A program made the position numbers and the translations under genes. From JBMONI01 sp049324575 (GTDB lineage Bacteria; Omnitrophota; Omnitrophia; Omnitrophales; Aquincolibacteriaceae): a DNA stretch of 64,000 nt. Shown in pieces: positions 17,247 through 25,270 of the stretch. The notes under the pieces were generated by a model. It saw only the letters and a list, made by a program, of their open reading frames with translations. It made no database searches and had not been told where the DNA came from. Every line of letters starts with the position of its first letter. Positions within the stretch are counted from its first letter, which is position 1. The stretch spans positions 1 to 64,000 of the forward strand of contig JBMONI010000009.1 of NCBI GenBank assembly GCA_049324575.1, written 5' to 3'.

Positions 17247-18695
17247 TTAGAAGACCGGGTTGGCTTTGAAAAAACGAATGATATTCTCCGCGGTTTTCCG
17301 GTCCATCCCGGGAATCCTGGCAAGCTGTTCCACCCCGCTACGGCGGATTTCCTCCAAAGACCCGAATTGCCGGTACAAAACCCGTTTCCGGTGCGCCCCG
17401 ATGCCGGGGACGAGGTCCAAAGCGGATCTCAGCATGGCTTCGCTCCGCAAGTGGCGGTGATAGTTCACGGCAAAACGATGCGCTTCATCGCGGATCTTCT
17501 GGAACAACCGTAGAGCAGGCGAGTCTGGGGAAAACGGAACCGGCCTTTTGGATTGTCGGTCATAAACGATTTCAAATCTTTTAGCGAGAGCCAAAAGCCG
17601 GATGTCTTCAAAACCCTCTTGATCAAGAATCTTCGCAGCCGCCGACAGCTGGCCGAGCCCTCCATCGATCAGAATGATATCCGGGACAAAATACTCACGC
17701 CCTTCCCGGATCCCGATTAGCATCCGGCGGAGCGCTTCCTGGATCATTGCATAATCATTGATCCCGCGAACCCCGCGGATCCGGTAGCGCCGGTATTCCA
17801 GCTTATCCGCGAGTTCGCGGTAAAAGCTCACTTTAGAAGCGACCGCATGTTTTCCTTGCACATTGGATACGTCGAAACAGACGATCTTTTCCGGCAATCG
17901 TTCGAAACCCAGGATCGTTTTAAGCTCCGCAGTCGCACTGAGCACAATGCCCCGCCCCTCGTCGGAAAAACTAAACTTTTTCTTTTTGAGACGGGACAAG
18001 GCCTCGATCTGCCCTTTGAAATATTGAGCGTCCTCAAAGCGATATTCCGCTGCTGCCGACCGCATGCATTCCGTCAAATAGTCCAGAAAATTCTTTTTTC
18101 CTCCTCCCAAGAAAACCCGGATCTCACGAATAAGCCGTTGATAGGACTTTTCGATTTCCGGCCGGATACAAGGGCCTAAACACTGTCCAATGTGATAATA
18201 AAGGCAGGCCGTTTTCGGAAGCCTGCGGCATTTCCGGATCGGGAAGATCGTATGGATCAATTGGATCGCCTCACGAAGAAGTTTGGCATCCGTGAAGGGG
18301 CCATAATAAGTAGCCTCTTTATCCGTTTTATTGCGGGACACATGAACGCGAGGATACTTTTCGCCCGTGATCTTGATGAGCGGGTAGCTCTTATCATCCT
18401 TGAGTTCTTGGTTGTAGAAAGGACGGAACTTGCGGATCAGTTGGGCCTCCAATAAAAGAGCGTCGACCTCGGTCGCCGTTTCGATCGTTTCGATCTTGCG
18501 TACTTTTTGCATCAACACCGCTATTTTAGGATGAGGCTGCTGCGCAGCAAAATAGGACCGCAAACGCACTTTGAGGGATTTGGCCTTGCCGACGTAAAGC
18601 ACTTCTCCGCGCTCTGATCTCAGGAGATAAACCCCGGGTGCGAAAGAAACCGCCTCTAAATCTTTTTTTAAGGACACAAGCGACATGGCGGTCAA
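17247..18695 (-). CDS. uvrC: Excinuclease ABC subunit C, compact form
   Basis: Makes both incisions in nucleotide excision repair with UvrAB. Domains in order: GIY-YIG nuclease (PGVYLLRSERGEVLYVGKA, residues 19-37), a Cys-rich block (KCRRLPKTACLYYHIGQC), a UVR motif near 215, the RNase H-like nuclease (CFDVSNVQGKHAVAS, about 273) and C-terminal helix-hairpin-helix motifs (DLVPGIGAHRK, ARIPGMDRKTAEN). At 482 residues it is more than 100 short of typical UvrC. The missing part is the linker between the UVR motif and the RNase H fold, so both nuclease centres remain. It overlaps the murJ stop by 4 bases (ATGA). Confidence 0.93.
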   Translation of the reverse strand: MTAMSLVSLKKDLEAVSFAPGVYLLRSERGEVLYVGKAKSLKVRLRSYFAAQQPHPKIAVLMQKVRKIETIETATEVDALLLEAQLIRKFRPFYNQELKDDKSYPLIKITGEKYPRVHVSRNKTDKEATYYGPFTDAKLLREAIQLIHTIFPIRKCRRLPKTACLYYHIGQCLGPCIRPEIEKSYQRLIREIRVFLGGGKKNFLDYLTECMRSAAAEYRFEDAQYFKGQIEALSRLKKKKFSFSDEGRGIVLSATAELKTILGFERLPEKIVCFDVSNVQGKHAVASKVSFYRELADKLEYRRYRIRGVRGINDYAMIQEALRRMLIGIREGREYFVPDIILIDGGLGQLSAAAKILDQEGFEDIRLLALAKRFEIVYDRQSKRPVPFSPDSPALRLFQKIRDEAHRFAVNYHRHLRSEAMLRSALDLVPGIGAHRKRVLYRQFGSLEEIRRSGVEQLARIPGMDRKTAENIIRFFKANPVF

Positions 18696-20287
18696 TCCTC
18701 GATCTCGTCTTCGCCGGGGGAAAGAGATGTGTTCTTTTTTTTCTCTTTCAGAACACGGAAAAGATCTTTGAATTCTTCGATTTTCAAAAGCCAGGCAAAA
18801 GCCCCATACGCAAGGACCGCGACGGCCATCGGAGCAAAAACCCGGGCCATTTTCCAGAGAAAAACATTTGAAAATCGGATGCTTTCAATCCCTTCGAGCG
18901 TAAGCCAACAGAGAACGGCCATCCCGGCAGCTGCCAAAGCGAGTTTGAGAAGAAAGATCTTGAACTGTGCTACACGGAATGCGAGGTGTTTGCGGTGAAG
19001 GATCACGGCCAGCAACACAAATTGCAGGATCCCCGAAAGCGAAGTCGCAAGGGCAAGCCCCGCCTCCCGAAGGGGCCCCATCAGGATCAGATTCATGACA
19101 ATATTCAGCCCGAATCCAAGCGCAGCGATCTTTGATGGTGTTTTGGTATCTTGGAAAGAGAAAAAAGCGGTCGTAATGATACGAAGTCCAGAATAGGCGG
19201 TTAGCCCGAAGGTATAGCATAAAAGGACCATCGAAGCACGCGCACTGGAAACCGCGTCGAACTTTCCCCCTTCAAAAAGGAATTGCATGATCGGCAAGCG
19301 GAGAATCATAAGACCGAGGGAGGCCGGCAGCACGATCAAGAACACGCTTTTGACCGAAAAAAGAAATGACTTTTCTGCTTGAACGTTGTTTTTTTGAGCG
19401 ATCTGCCTGGACATCGTCGGTAGAAGGGCTGTCCCCATTGAGATCGCAAAAAGGGCCATCGGAAATTGCATCAGGTGGTTCCCGTACCAGAGACTTGAGC
19501 TCGCGCCCTTCCCGATCCAAAGACCGAGCGTCATATCGACGAGCACATTGAGCGGAACGATCGAAAAACCAAGCGCCGCCGGAAGCAGAAGCTGGAAAAA
19601 TCTCCGCAGCTCCCCTCGCCCGAAATCCCAAATGAACCGGAAGCGAAAACCCAAAGTATGAAGCTGCGGCCATTCCACGCAAAACTCGATCAACGCGGTG
19701 AGGAATAAGAGCACCGCCAGCCACCGCAGTTGTTCTTCGGCGTGAGGACCCGCATGCGGAATAACCCAAAGGACTGACACGATCCACCCTAAATTCAGAA
19801 TCATGGGCCCGAGGGATGAGAGAAAAAAACGCTTATGGCTGTTCAAGATCCCCATGCCAAGCGAATATAAAGAAATCGCCCAGAGGTACGGAAAAAGATA
19901 CCGCATCAGATCAAACGCAAGATGAAGCGTTTCAGAGATGCGGGGGATCTTCATAAGAAAATAAAGAGCCATTTCGATAAAAAAAAGAAAGATCATGAAG
20001 AACAGTGTCAAGACGGTCAGGACCTGGTTCGCAAACCGCTGGGCCTCTTCTTTCCGCTGGGTCGCCAGCAGCCCCGAGTAAACGGGGATAAATGCGGAAT
20101 TCAAAGCCCCTTCCGCAACAATGCGGCGGAAGAAATTAGGGACCATAAATGCATAAATAAAAGCATCCCATTGCCAGCTGGTCCCGAAACTGCGGGCATT
20201 GACAATATCGCGGAAAAGTCCGAGAACACGGCTGAGAAGGGTCATCACACCCATGATCCCGGCCGCCTTGAGAAGCTTATCTCTCAT
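18692..20287 (-). CDS. murJ: Lipid II flippase MurJ
   Basis: A MOP-superfamily integral membrane protein that flips the peptidoglycan precursor lipid II to the outer face. The family opening MGVMTLLSRVLGLFRDI is followed by ARSFGTSWQWDAF and FRRIVAEGALNSAFIPVY, then about 14 hydrophobic helices. About 530 residues is the normal size. The frame opens at a TTG (20296). I prefer the ATG at 20287, as family similarity begins right after it, though there is no clear Shine-Dalgarno sequence. It is divergent from rpsT, a gene order seen in many bacteria, and heads a run of same-strand genes down to lnt. Confidence 0.95.
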   Translation of the reverse strand: MRDKLLKAAGIMGVMTLLSRVLGLFRDIVNARSFGTSWQWDAFIYAFMVPNFFRRIVAEGALNSAFIPVYSGLLATQRKEEAQRFANQVLTVLTLFFMIFLFFIEMALYFLMKIPRISETLHLAFDLMRYLFPYLWAISLYSLGMGILNSHKRFFLSSLGPMILNLGWIVSVLWVIPHAGPHAEEQLRWLAVLLFLTALIEFCVEWPQLHTLGFRFRFIWDFGRGELRRFFQLLLPAALGFSIVPLNVLVDMTLGLWIGKGASSSLWYGNHLMQFPMALFAISMGTALLPTMSRQIAQKNNVQAEKSFLFSVKSVFLIVLPASLGLMILRLPIMQFLFEGGKFDAVSSARASMVLLCYTFGLTAYSGLRIITTAFFSFQDTKTPSKIAALGFGLNIVMNLILMGPLREAGLALATSLSGILQFVLLAVILHRKHLAFRVAQFKIFLLKLALAAAGMAVLCWLTLEGIESIRFSNVFLWKMARVFAPMAVAVLAYGAFAWLLKIEEFKDLFRVLKEKKKNTSLSPGEDEIED

Positions 20288-20305
20288 AAGGGTCAAGACT
20301 CCGAT

Positions 20306-20334
20306 TTGACATCAAAAATGAGCTGTGCTACATT
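20306..20334 (+). promoter_or_regulatory. Strong sigma70-type promoter of rpsT
   Basis: A perfect -35 TTGACA (20306-20311), a 17-base spacer and -10 TACATT (20329-20334) with an upstream TG (extended -10). The predicted start near 20341 leaves a leader of about 29 bases before rpsT. Confidence 0.8.
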
Positions 20335-20369
20335 GTGCGGAAATTTTTCCAAACAAGGAGATTGAATTC

Positions 20370-20633
20370 ATGCCCAATATACCGTCCGCGATGAAACGCA
20401 TGCGTAGTGACGCAAAAAAAAGAGCTCGACGGCAAGCCGTTCTTTCCGAACTGAAAAGCATCGATAAAAAACTCCGTCTTCTCACTCAAGATCCTTCGAA
20501 GGCTGCGGAAGCCGCTCAAAATGCGGTGCGCGCCTACGACAAAGCCGCTTCGAAGGGAATCATCCCGAAACAACGCGCAGCCCGAAAAAAATCGAGAGTC
20601 GCAAAGTGGCTGGCGGGTCTCAAAAAATCCTGA
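20370..20633 (+). CDS. rpsT: 30S ribosomal protein S20
   Basis: A primary-binding protein of the small ribosomal subunit. It is 87 residues from the ATG at 20370, which is preceded by AAGGAG at 20355-20360. The open frame extends further upstream, but only the sequence from MPNIPSAMKRMRSDAKKRAR resembles S20. It is highly basic and helical, with the conserved AVRAYDKAASKGIIPKQRAARKKSR block. It has its own strong promoter and converges on holA with a 4-base gap. Confidence 0.96.
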   Translation: MPNIPSAMKRMRSDAKKRARRQAVLSELKSIDKKLRLLTQDPSKAAEAAQNAVRAYDKAASKGIIPKQRAARKKSRVAKWLAGLKKS

Positions 20634-20637
20634 CCGC

Positions 20638-21606
20638 CTAGGATCCGGCTGATTCAAGCAGCCAAGTCTCCATACTGACTTTGGGCTCTTTCTGCCCGCT
20701 TTTGATTCCCCAATCAAGACGAAAAAGCCCTTCGATCGCCCGTTCAAGCTTTTCGCGTGAAAGATTCCGGACCTGTCTCATGGCGAAACCCGACTGCTTG
20801 GGGGAAAAACGACAACGCCGCAAAGCGAGTTCCTGCCCCACTCCCTCGTCCAAAAGGACCCGCAGTTGCCAAAAGCGTCTGAACTGCCAGTGGAGGATCC
20901 CGACCACCGCAAAAAAATCCCGGTCAAAATCGGAGATCAACTCATGCAAAAGGCCGAATCCTTCCTCCGTTCTCTGGTCAGCCAACGCATTCGCGAGGTC
21001 GAAAACCGTCCTTTGATTCCAATCTTCATAAAAAGTCTCGGCCATGGTCAACGTAATATGTTTCTCCTCCCCCGCATAGATCATCAGTTTTTCGATCATG
21101 GAATCGAGGAAAGACGGCATCGCCCCGACCGCCTGTTCGAGATATCCCAGCGCAGTTTCTTCGATCGTCTTGTGCCCCTGAGCTGTTTTTTGCTGGATAT
21201 AGCGACGGATCGCAGGATCTCCCCCCTTGGTCGTCTCGATCTGGATCGCAGTCCCAAGCGTGCATAGCTTTTTCAGGACTTCCCCGCTGTTCTTCTCAGG
21301 AAGGATCTCGAAAAGAAAATAGGTGTGGGCCGCCGGCTTCGCCGCATAGCGTTGAAACGATTCCAGATCTCCTGCCTTGAGTCGTTCGGCCTCACGGACA
21401 CGAAAGATCTGGGCCTCGGCAAGAAACGGGAGATTCCTCGCGCGGGCGAGAAGCTCGTCGGCGGGGTGATCGGAAAGATAAACGACTTGGTCTTCGACAC
21501 CGCCGGGATAGGTTTTACGGATGTCCTGAGCGAGCAAATCCGCCTTGGCGCGGGTCAGAAAGGGATCGCCGATAAGAAAATAAAAAAACGTTTTTTTTGG
21601 GGACAT
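20638..21606 (-). CDS. holA: DNA polymerase III delta subunit (HolA-like)
   Basis: Part of the clamp loader that opens the beta clamp. The protein is 322 residues, near the family norm of about 340. The N-terminal fold has FYFLIGDPFLTRAKADLLAQ in place of the usual Y-x-GED-like opening, and conserved elements such as RNLPFLAEAQIFRVREAERL follow. The C-terminal collar domain includes FFAVVGILHWQFRRFWQLR. The gene follows the LptE-like gene by 12 bases on the same strand, an association also seen in Proteobacteria (lptE-holA). Sequence conservation in this family is low, so the call rests on the overall pattern plus context. Confidence 0.88.
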   Translation of the reverse strand: MSPKKTFFYFLIGDPFLTRAKADLLAQDIRKTYPGGVEDQVVYLSDHPADELLARARNLPFLAEAQIFRVREAERLKAGDLESFQRYAAKPAAHTYFLFEILPEKNSGEVLKKLCTLGTAIQIETTKGGDPAIRRYIQQKTAQGHKTIEETALGYLEQAVGAMPSFLDSMIEKLMIYAGEEKHITLTMAETFYEDWNQRTVFDLANALADQRTEEGFGLLHELISDFDRDFFAVVGILHWQFRRFWQLRVLLDEGVGQELALRRCRFSPKQSGFAMRQVRNLSREKLERAIEGLFRLDWGIKSGQKEPKVSMETWLLESAGS

Positions 21607-21618
21607 GAAAAACCAGGA

Positions 21619-22149
21619 TCACCAGTCTTCGACGATGCGATCGACGATATTCCTGGCTAATCGGTCGATCGCCTGATGGGTCGCTTTATCACGGCTCATT
21701 TCCGCCATATCCCCGACAAAATAATCGGTATCGCCCGAAAAATTGGGCTCTTCCCAGAGGACATGGCCGGTCGTCCGCTCGATCAACTGGAGGCTCATGA
21801 CAACAAACAAACGATATTCCTGGACATTTTCAAGCCTAGAAAAGCGGGTCCCTTCCTGTTCATAGCGAATGAGCGACATATCCAGGATCACATCGGCCTT
21901 GTCCTCCGAAACCACTTTCAAATTCCCATCCTGATGAAGGCGGCGGATCACCGCATTCGTAATCTCCATCTCGGTCCCCGGTTCATAAGCAACCAAGTCA
22001 CCAAGGAGGATCGCATTTTTCACCGTACGCACATAGATTGTTTTCATGTCGCTCGGGAGCACGGTCTTTGACGTATACTGACAGCCCGCCCCTCCAACGC
22101 CCAGCACCCCAAGAAGACATCCAACAGCAAAGATTTTCTTAACGCTCAT
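21619..22149 (-). CDS. lptE: LptE-like LPS-assembly lipoprotein
   Basis: A 176-residue lipoprotein expected to plug LptD in the outer membrane and help insert lipopolysaccharide. The signal peptide ends in a lipobox, GVGGAGC (Cys23). The mature protein starts with QYTSKTVLPSDMKTIYVRTV, and TEMEITNAVIRRLHQDGNLKVV and ADVILDMSLIRYEQEG are typical of the LptE/RlpB fold. The C-terminal block HQAIDRLARNIVDRIVEDW is also a family feature. It overlaps the large TPR gene upstream by 4 bases and is followed by holA. LptE is poorly conserved, so part of the confidence comes from the holA neighbour. Confidence 0.85.
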   Translation of the reverse strand: MSVKKIFAVGCLLGVLGVGGAGCQYTSKTVLPSDMKTIYVRTVKNAILLGDLVAYEPGTEMEITNAVIRRLHQDGNLKVVSEDKADVILDMSLIRYEQEGTRFSRLENVQEYRLFVVMSLQLIERTTGHVLWEEPNFSGDTDYFVGDMAEMSRDKATHQAIDRLARNIVDRIVEDW

Positions 22150-25100
22150 CGATCCGCTCCCTCTTTGGCATTTTGAAGCTCATGCGCAAGATAATCAAGG
22201 CGCAAAGCGATCTGTTTCATCCGCTCTTCCATTCGTTCTTTTTCGGTGCGAAGGTCCGCTTGTTCGGCTTTCGAGCCGCCTTCTTTTTCCAATTCCGCTG
22301 TTTTCTTCAACCGCTTCTGCAGGATCTCCTGTTCTTCTTTCAAAAGCCGGGTCTCGTCTTTAATCACTTCTTCGATCTCGTCATGGATTTTCCGTAATTT
22401 TTTATCCATTCTCTTCTCATCCTGACGAAGCTGCTTCTTTTCTTTTTCGGAAAGGCCCAATGCAATCGCTTCCTCGGAAGAGGTGGCTGGCGTCGTCGGA
22501 ATAGCTCTCTCGGTTTCTTTTTCCGCCTGGGTTTTTAAGGCTTCGATCTGGAGTTGTAGTTCGCGGATCTCTCCAAAGAGCTTGACCCGCTCTTTCTTAA
22601 GGAGAGCTTCGCTTGTCTCTGGCTCCAGAGCAGCCGGCGTTTCGGATCCCGGCGAAGGTTGTTCTGTATTTCCCGTTTTTTGATCGATCGCCTTCTGCAA
22701 AAACACCATCTCACGCTTCAGGGATTCGAGGTCCTGGGTTTCTTTGTCTAAAAGGGCAACCAGCATTTCCTCCCGCTCCCCTGCTCCCAATACACGGTTC
22801 GCGCCTTCGACAGCATCCCGGATATAAGAATCTGGCAATTCGACCACCGCTGAACGAAACTTATACCCCCCGGCAAGGGCCGCCTGGGCCCGCATCATTT
22901 CGAGCTTCTTTTTCAGGTTCTCCAGTTCCACCGATCGAACCTCGATCAACAGGCTTTCTTCTTCGATCTGCTTTTTCAGATCCTCGGCTTCTGCAGCCAA
23001 CGTCGAATCCGATCGAAGTTGCGCTGCCGTCTGAGTCACGGTCACATCCTTATGCGGACTTCCGCGAATGAACCCGCGGGTCAATCCTGCAAAAACCGTC
23101 ACAGGCTTCGCGACCGCTTGCGCGACATTCGACAAAAGCCCCCGGTCCTTTTCCTCCTGCATCAGAATCGCTTCGAGCTGATCCACGAGCGCCTGTTTTT
23201 TCGCATGACGATCCTCGATCTCCTCATAGTTCCCGCGAACCGCTCTCTCCACCTGACGGATCTGTTTACGGAACTCTCCCACATCCATCTGCGGTTCTTT
23301 TGCCATCGCTTCCATGATCCGTTTGCGTTCTTGATTGGCCAACTCAACATCGAAAACCTGCTGCAAAGCCTCGACCAATCCGCGTTTGGCAGCAGTCTTT
23401 TCTTTAAGGCGCATCTGCTGTTCCAACAACGACTCGATCGGAAGCCCTTCATACGGAGCACCTGTTCCTGGAGCGTTCGAGGCCTCTGCGCCCCGCCCCA
23501 TTGGTTCGGGCTCCGGCGGCATTCCAAACCTGGCCTGATATTCCATTTCCTTTTCTTTTAAAAGCTTTTCGAGATCGATCGCCTTTTCGCGCATTTGGAC
23601 AGAGGTCAACCCCTCTGTGGCCTTGACCGCAGCGAGCCGCTGACTTTCCGAGAGGACCGGAGTAGCCGCCGAAAGCACGGTCCGAACCTGGCCGGATTGC
23701 GCGAGAATCTGATCGCGCTCCCGATAAAGATCCTCCGCCCGATTCAGTAATTTTTCCTTGGCATGAGAGATCCCGATGAGTTCTTTGGCCTCGATCGAGC
23801 GGATCTCCTCGACCGCCGGTCCCTCATCCCCCAGAAACGGGATGAGATCAAGAAGAGTCCTTGAATCCATGCCAAGATCGTGACGCCAGTCTTTGAGTTG
23901 GAGTTTTTCCGATTCAATCTGCGCTTTTTCGGCATCAAGCGAGGCCTGCCATCGGGCCAAAGCCTTTTCGAGATCGTCCGAAGGATTCTTCTGAAGCAAT
24001 TTTTTCTTCTTGGTGAATTTCTGATATTTTTCTTTTAATTCCCGTTCCCGGCGGCGCAGATCGGCCGTCCGGCTCCGCAAGGTCTCCGACTTTCCTTTTT
24101 CAACGGCTTTGCGCTGATCTTCCAGTTTCCCAAGCTTCTTCTTCAGATCTTCCTTGCGTCCTTGGTCCTCAGGACTTAAGTTCTGTAACCGTTGTTCGAT
24201 ATCTTTGATCTGACTGTCAAGCTCTTCGGTCTGCTGAGCCAGAACCGAAGCCGGCTCCTCGAGGGCCCTCAGCTTTTGAGAAGCTTTCTGGCCCCACTGA
24301 GTATGCGGATAACGTTTGGCAACATCCGAATAATAGATCAAAGCGCTCTTGAGATAATCTGTCTTTTCGTAATAGAGACCAATCCGATAATTTTTTTCCG
24401 CGTTCTTCTCATCAATGACCTGGCGGATCTTCGCCGCTTTTTCCGACGCGGAAGAATCAGGATAGGCGCTCAAGAATTTGTCGATTTCCTCGGAAGCTTC
24501 CTCCAAAGCACGCTGATCGCGGAATTGAGCGGTCGATTTCTGGAAAGAGGTTTCGGCCAGCTGGAATCTTGCGTCCGCGAGAAGTGCACTTTGGGGATAT
24601 TGGTCGATCAATAATTGAAAGGCGGTGACCGCGTCATCGAACTTGCCGGCTTTTCGATACGCTAATCCCAGATGAAATTGGGCTTTGTCACCATAATCGC
24701 TGTAAGGAGCCTGTTCCACGATGTGTTTGAAAACATCGATCGCGCGAGGAATAGCCGGTAAAATCTCGATCCCCATCAATTTGCCCTTCTTCCCGGAAAG
24801 GAAAAGATTGCCAATCCGAAACTCCCTTTCAATCACTTCATTGATGCGATCCGAGCTCGGATAAGACGTCACAAGGGCCTTATAGGCCTCAAAAGCTTTT
24901 TCATAATTGCCCTGTTCTTCATAAATAATGCCTAAACGATACTGTGCCTCCGAAGCAATATGGGCCTCAGGGTATCTTTTCAACGTATGTTCAAGCTGCT
25001 TGATCGCATCATCATAGTTTTTTTCCTTGTAGAACTGCATGGCGTACTGATATTGCTCATCAGCTGTGTCTTGTTCGGCAACTTCGGTATTGATGAATTT

Positions 25101-25190
25101 GCCGGCCTCAGGAGACCAAACCCAATAAGCAAAGACCGAGGGCAGGAAAACAGTCAGGAAAGAAAGAAACAAAACGGTTCTTTTGAACAT
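22146..25190 (-). CDS. Large secreted TPR (BamD-like) and coiled-coil protein
   Basis: A protein of about 1,014 residues. A signal peptide ends near SVFA with no lipobox Cys. Residues 45-310 hold several tetratricopeptide repeats of the YfiO/YbgF sort (YQYAMQFYKEKNYDDAIKQL, YRLGIIYEEQGNYEKAFEAY, HLGLAYRKAGKFDDAVTAF). From about 320 to the end it is mostly Glu/Lys/Gln-rich helix predicted to form long coiled coils, with a Pro/Gly-rich break near 590-605. It is probably a periplasmic scaffold of the envelope. A promoter lies just upstream, and the gene is coupled to the LptE-like gene by ATGA. The ATG at 25190 has AAAGGA before it, and another ATG lies 18 bases upstream. The exact function is unknown. 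Confidence 0.85.
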   Translation of the reverse strand: MFKRTVLFLSFLTVFLPSVFAYWVWSPEAGKFINTEVAEQDTADEQYQYAMQFYKEKNYDDAIKQLEHTLKRYPEAHIASEAQYRLGIIYEEQGNYEKAFEAYKALVTSYPSSDRINEVIEREFRIGNLFLSGKKGKLMGIEILPAIPRAIDVFKHIVEQAPYSDYGDKAQFHLGLAYRKAGKFDDAVTAFQLLIDQYPQSALLADARFQLAETSFQKSTAQFRDQRALEEASEEIDKFLSAYPDSSASEKAAKIRQVIDEKNAEKNYRIGLYYEKTDYLKSALIYYSDVAKRYPHTQWGQKASQKLRALEEPASVLAQQTEELDSQIKDIEQRLQNLSPEDQGRKEDLKKKLGKLEDQRKAVEKGKSETLRSRTADLRRRERELKEKYQKFTKKKKLLQKNPSDDLEKALARWQASLDAEKAQIESEKLQLKDWRHDLGMDSRTLLDLIPFLGDEGPAVEEIRSIEAKELIGISHAKEKLLNRAEDLYRERDQILAQSGQVRTVLSAATPVLSESQRLAAVKATEGLTSVQMREKAIDLEKLLKEKEMEYQARFGMPPEPEPMGRGAEASNAPGTGAPYEGLPIESLLEQQMRLKEKTAAKRGLVEALQQVFDVELANQERKRIMEAMAKEPQMDVGEFRKQIRQVERAVRGNYEEIEDRHAKKQALVDQLEAILMQEEKDRGLLSNVAQAVAKPVTVFAGLTRGFIRGSPHKDVTVTQTAAQLRSDSTLAAEAEDLKKQIEEESLLIEVRSVELENLKKKLEMMRAQAALAGGYKFRSAVVELPDSYIRDAVEGANRVLGAGEREEMLVALLDKETQDLESLKREMVFLQKAIDQKTGNTEQPSPGSETPAALEPETSEALLKKERVKLFGEIRELQLQIEALKTQAEKETERAIPTTPATSSEEAIALGLSEKEKKQLRQDEKRMDKKLRKIHDEIEEVIKDETRLLKEEQEILQKRLKKTAELEKEGGSKAEQADLRTEKERMEERMKQIALRLDYLAHELQNAKEGADR

Positions 25191-25233
25191 AAGTCCTTTA
25201 CACAGCAATACTTCAAGTGGGAAAACGGGGTTT

Positions 25234-25262
25234 AATATACCCGCACTTCACGCCACTGTCAA
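25234..25262 (-). promoter_or_regulatory. Sigma70-type promoter of the TPR-lptE-holA operon
   Basis: On the reverse strand, a perfect TTGACA (25262-25257), a 17-base spacer and TATATT (25239-25234). The predicted leader is about 37 bases with AAAGGA near the ATG at 25190. Confidence 0.8.
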
Positions 25263-25270
25263 TCTCCTAA

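Noticed and set aside
22146..25190. A true BamD annotation for the large TPR gene
   Set aside because: There is no lipobox Cys and the protein is four times too long; only the TPR part resembles BamD.
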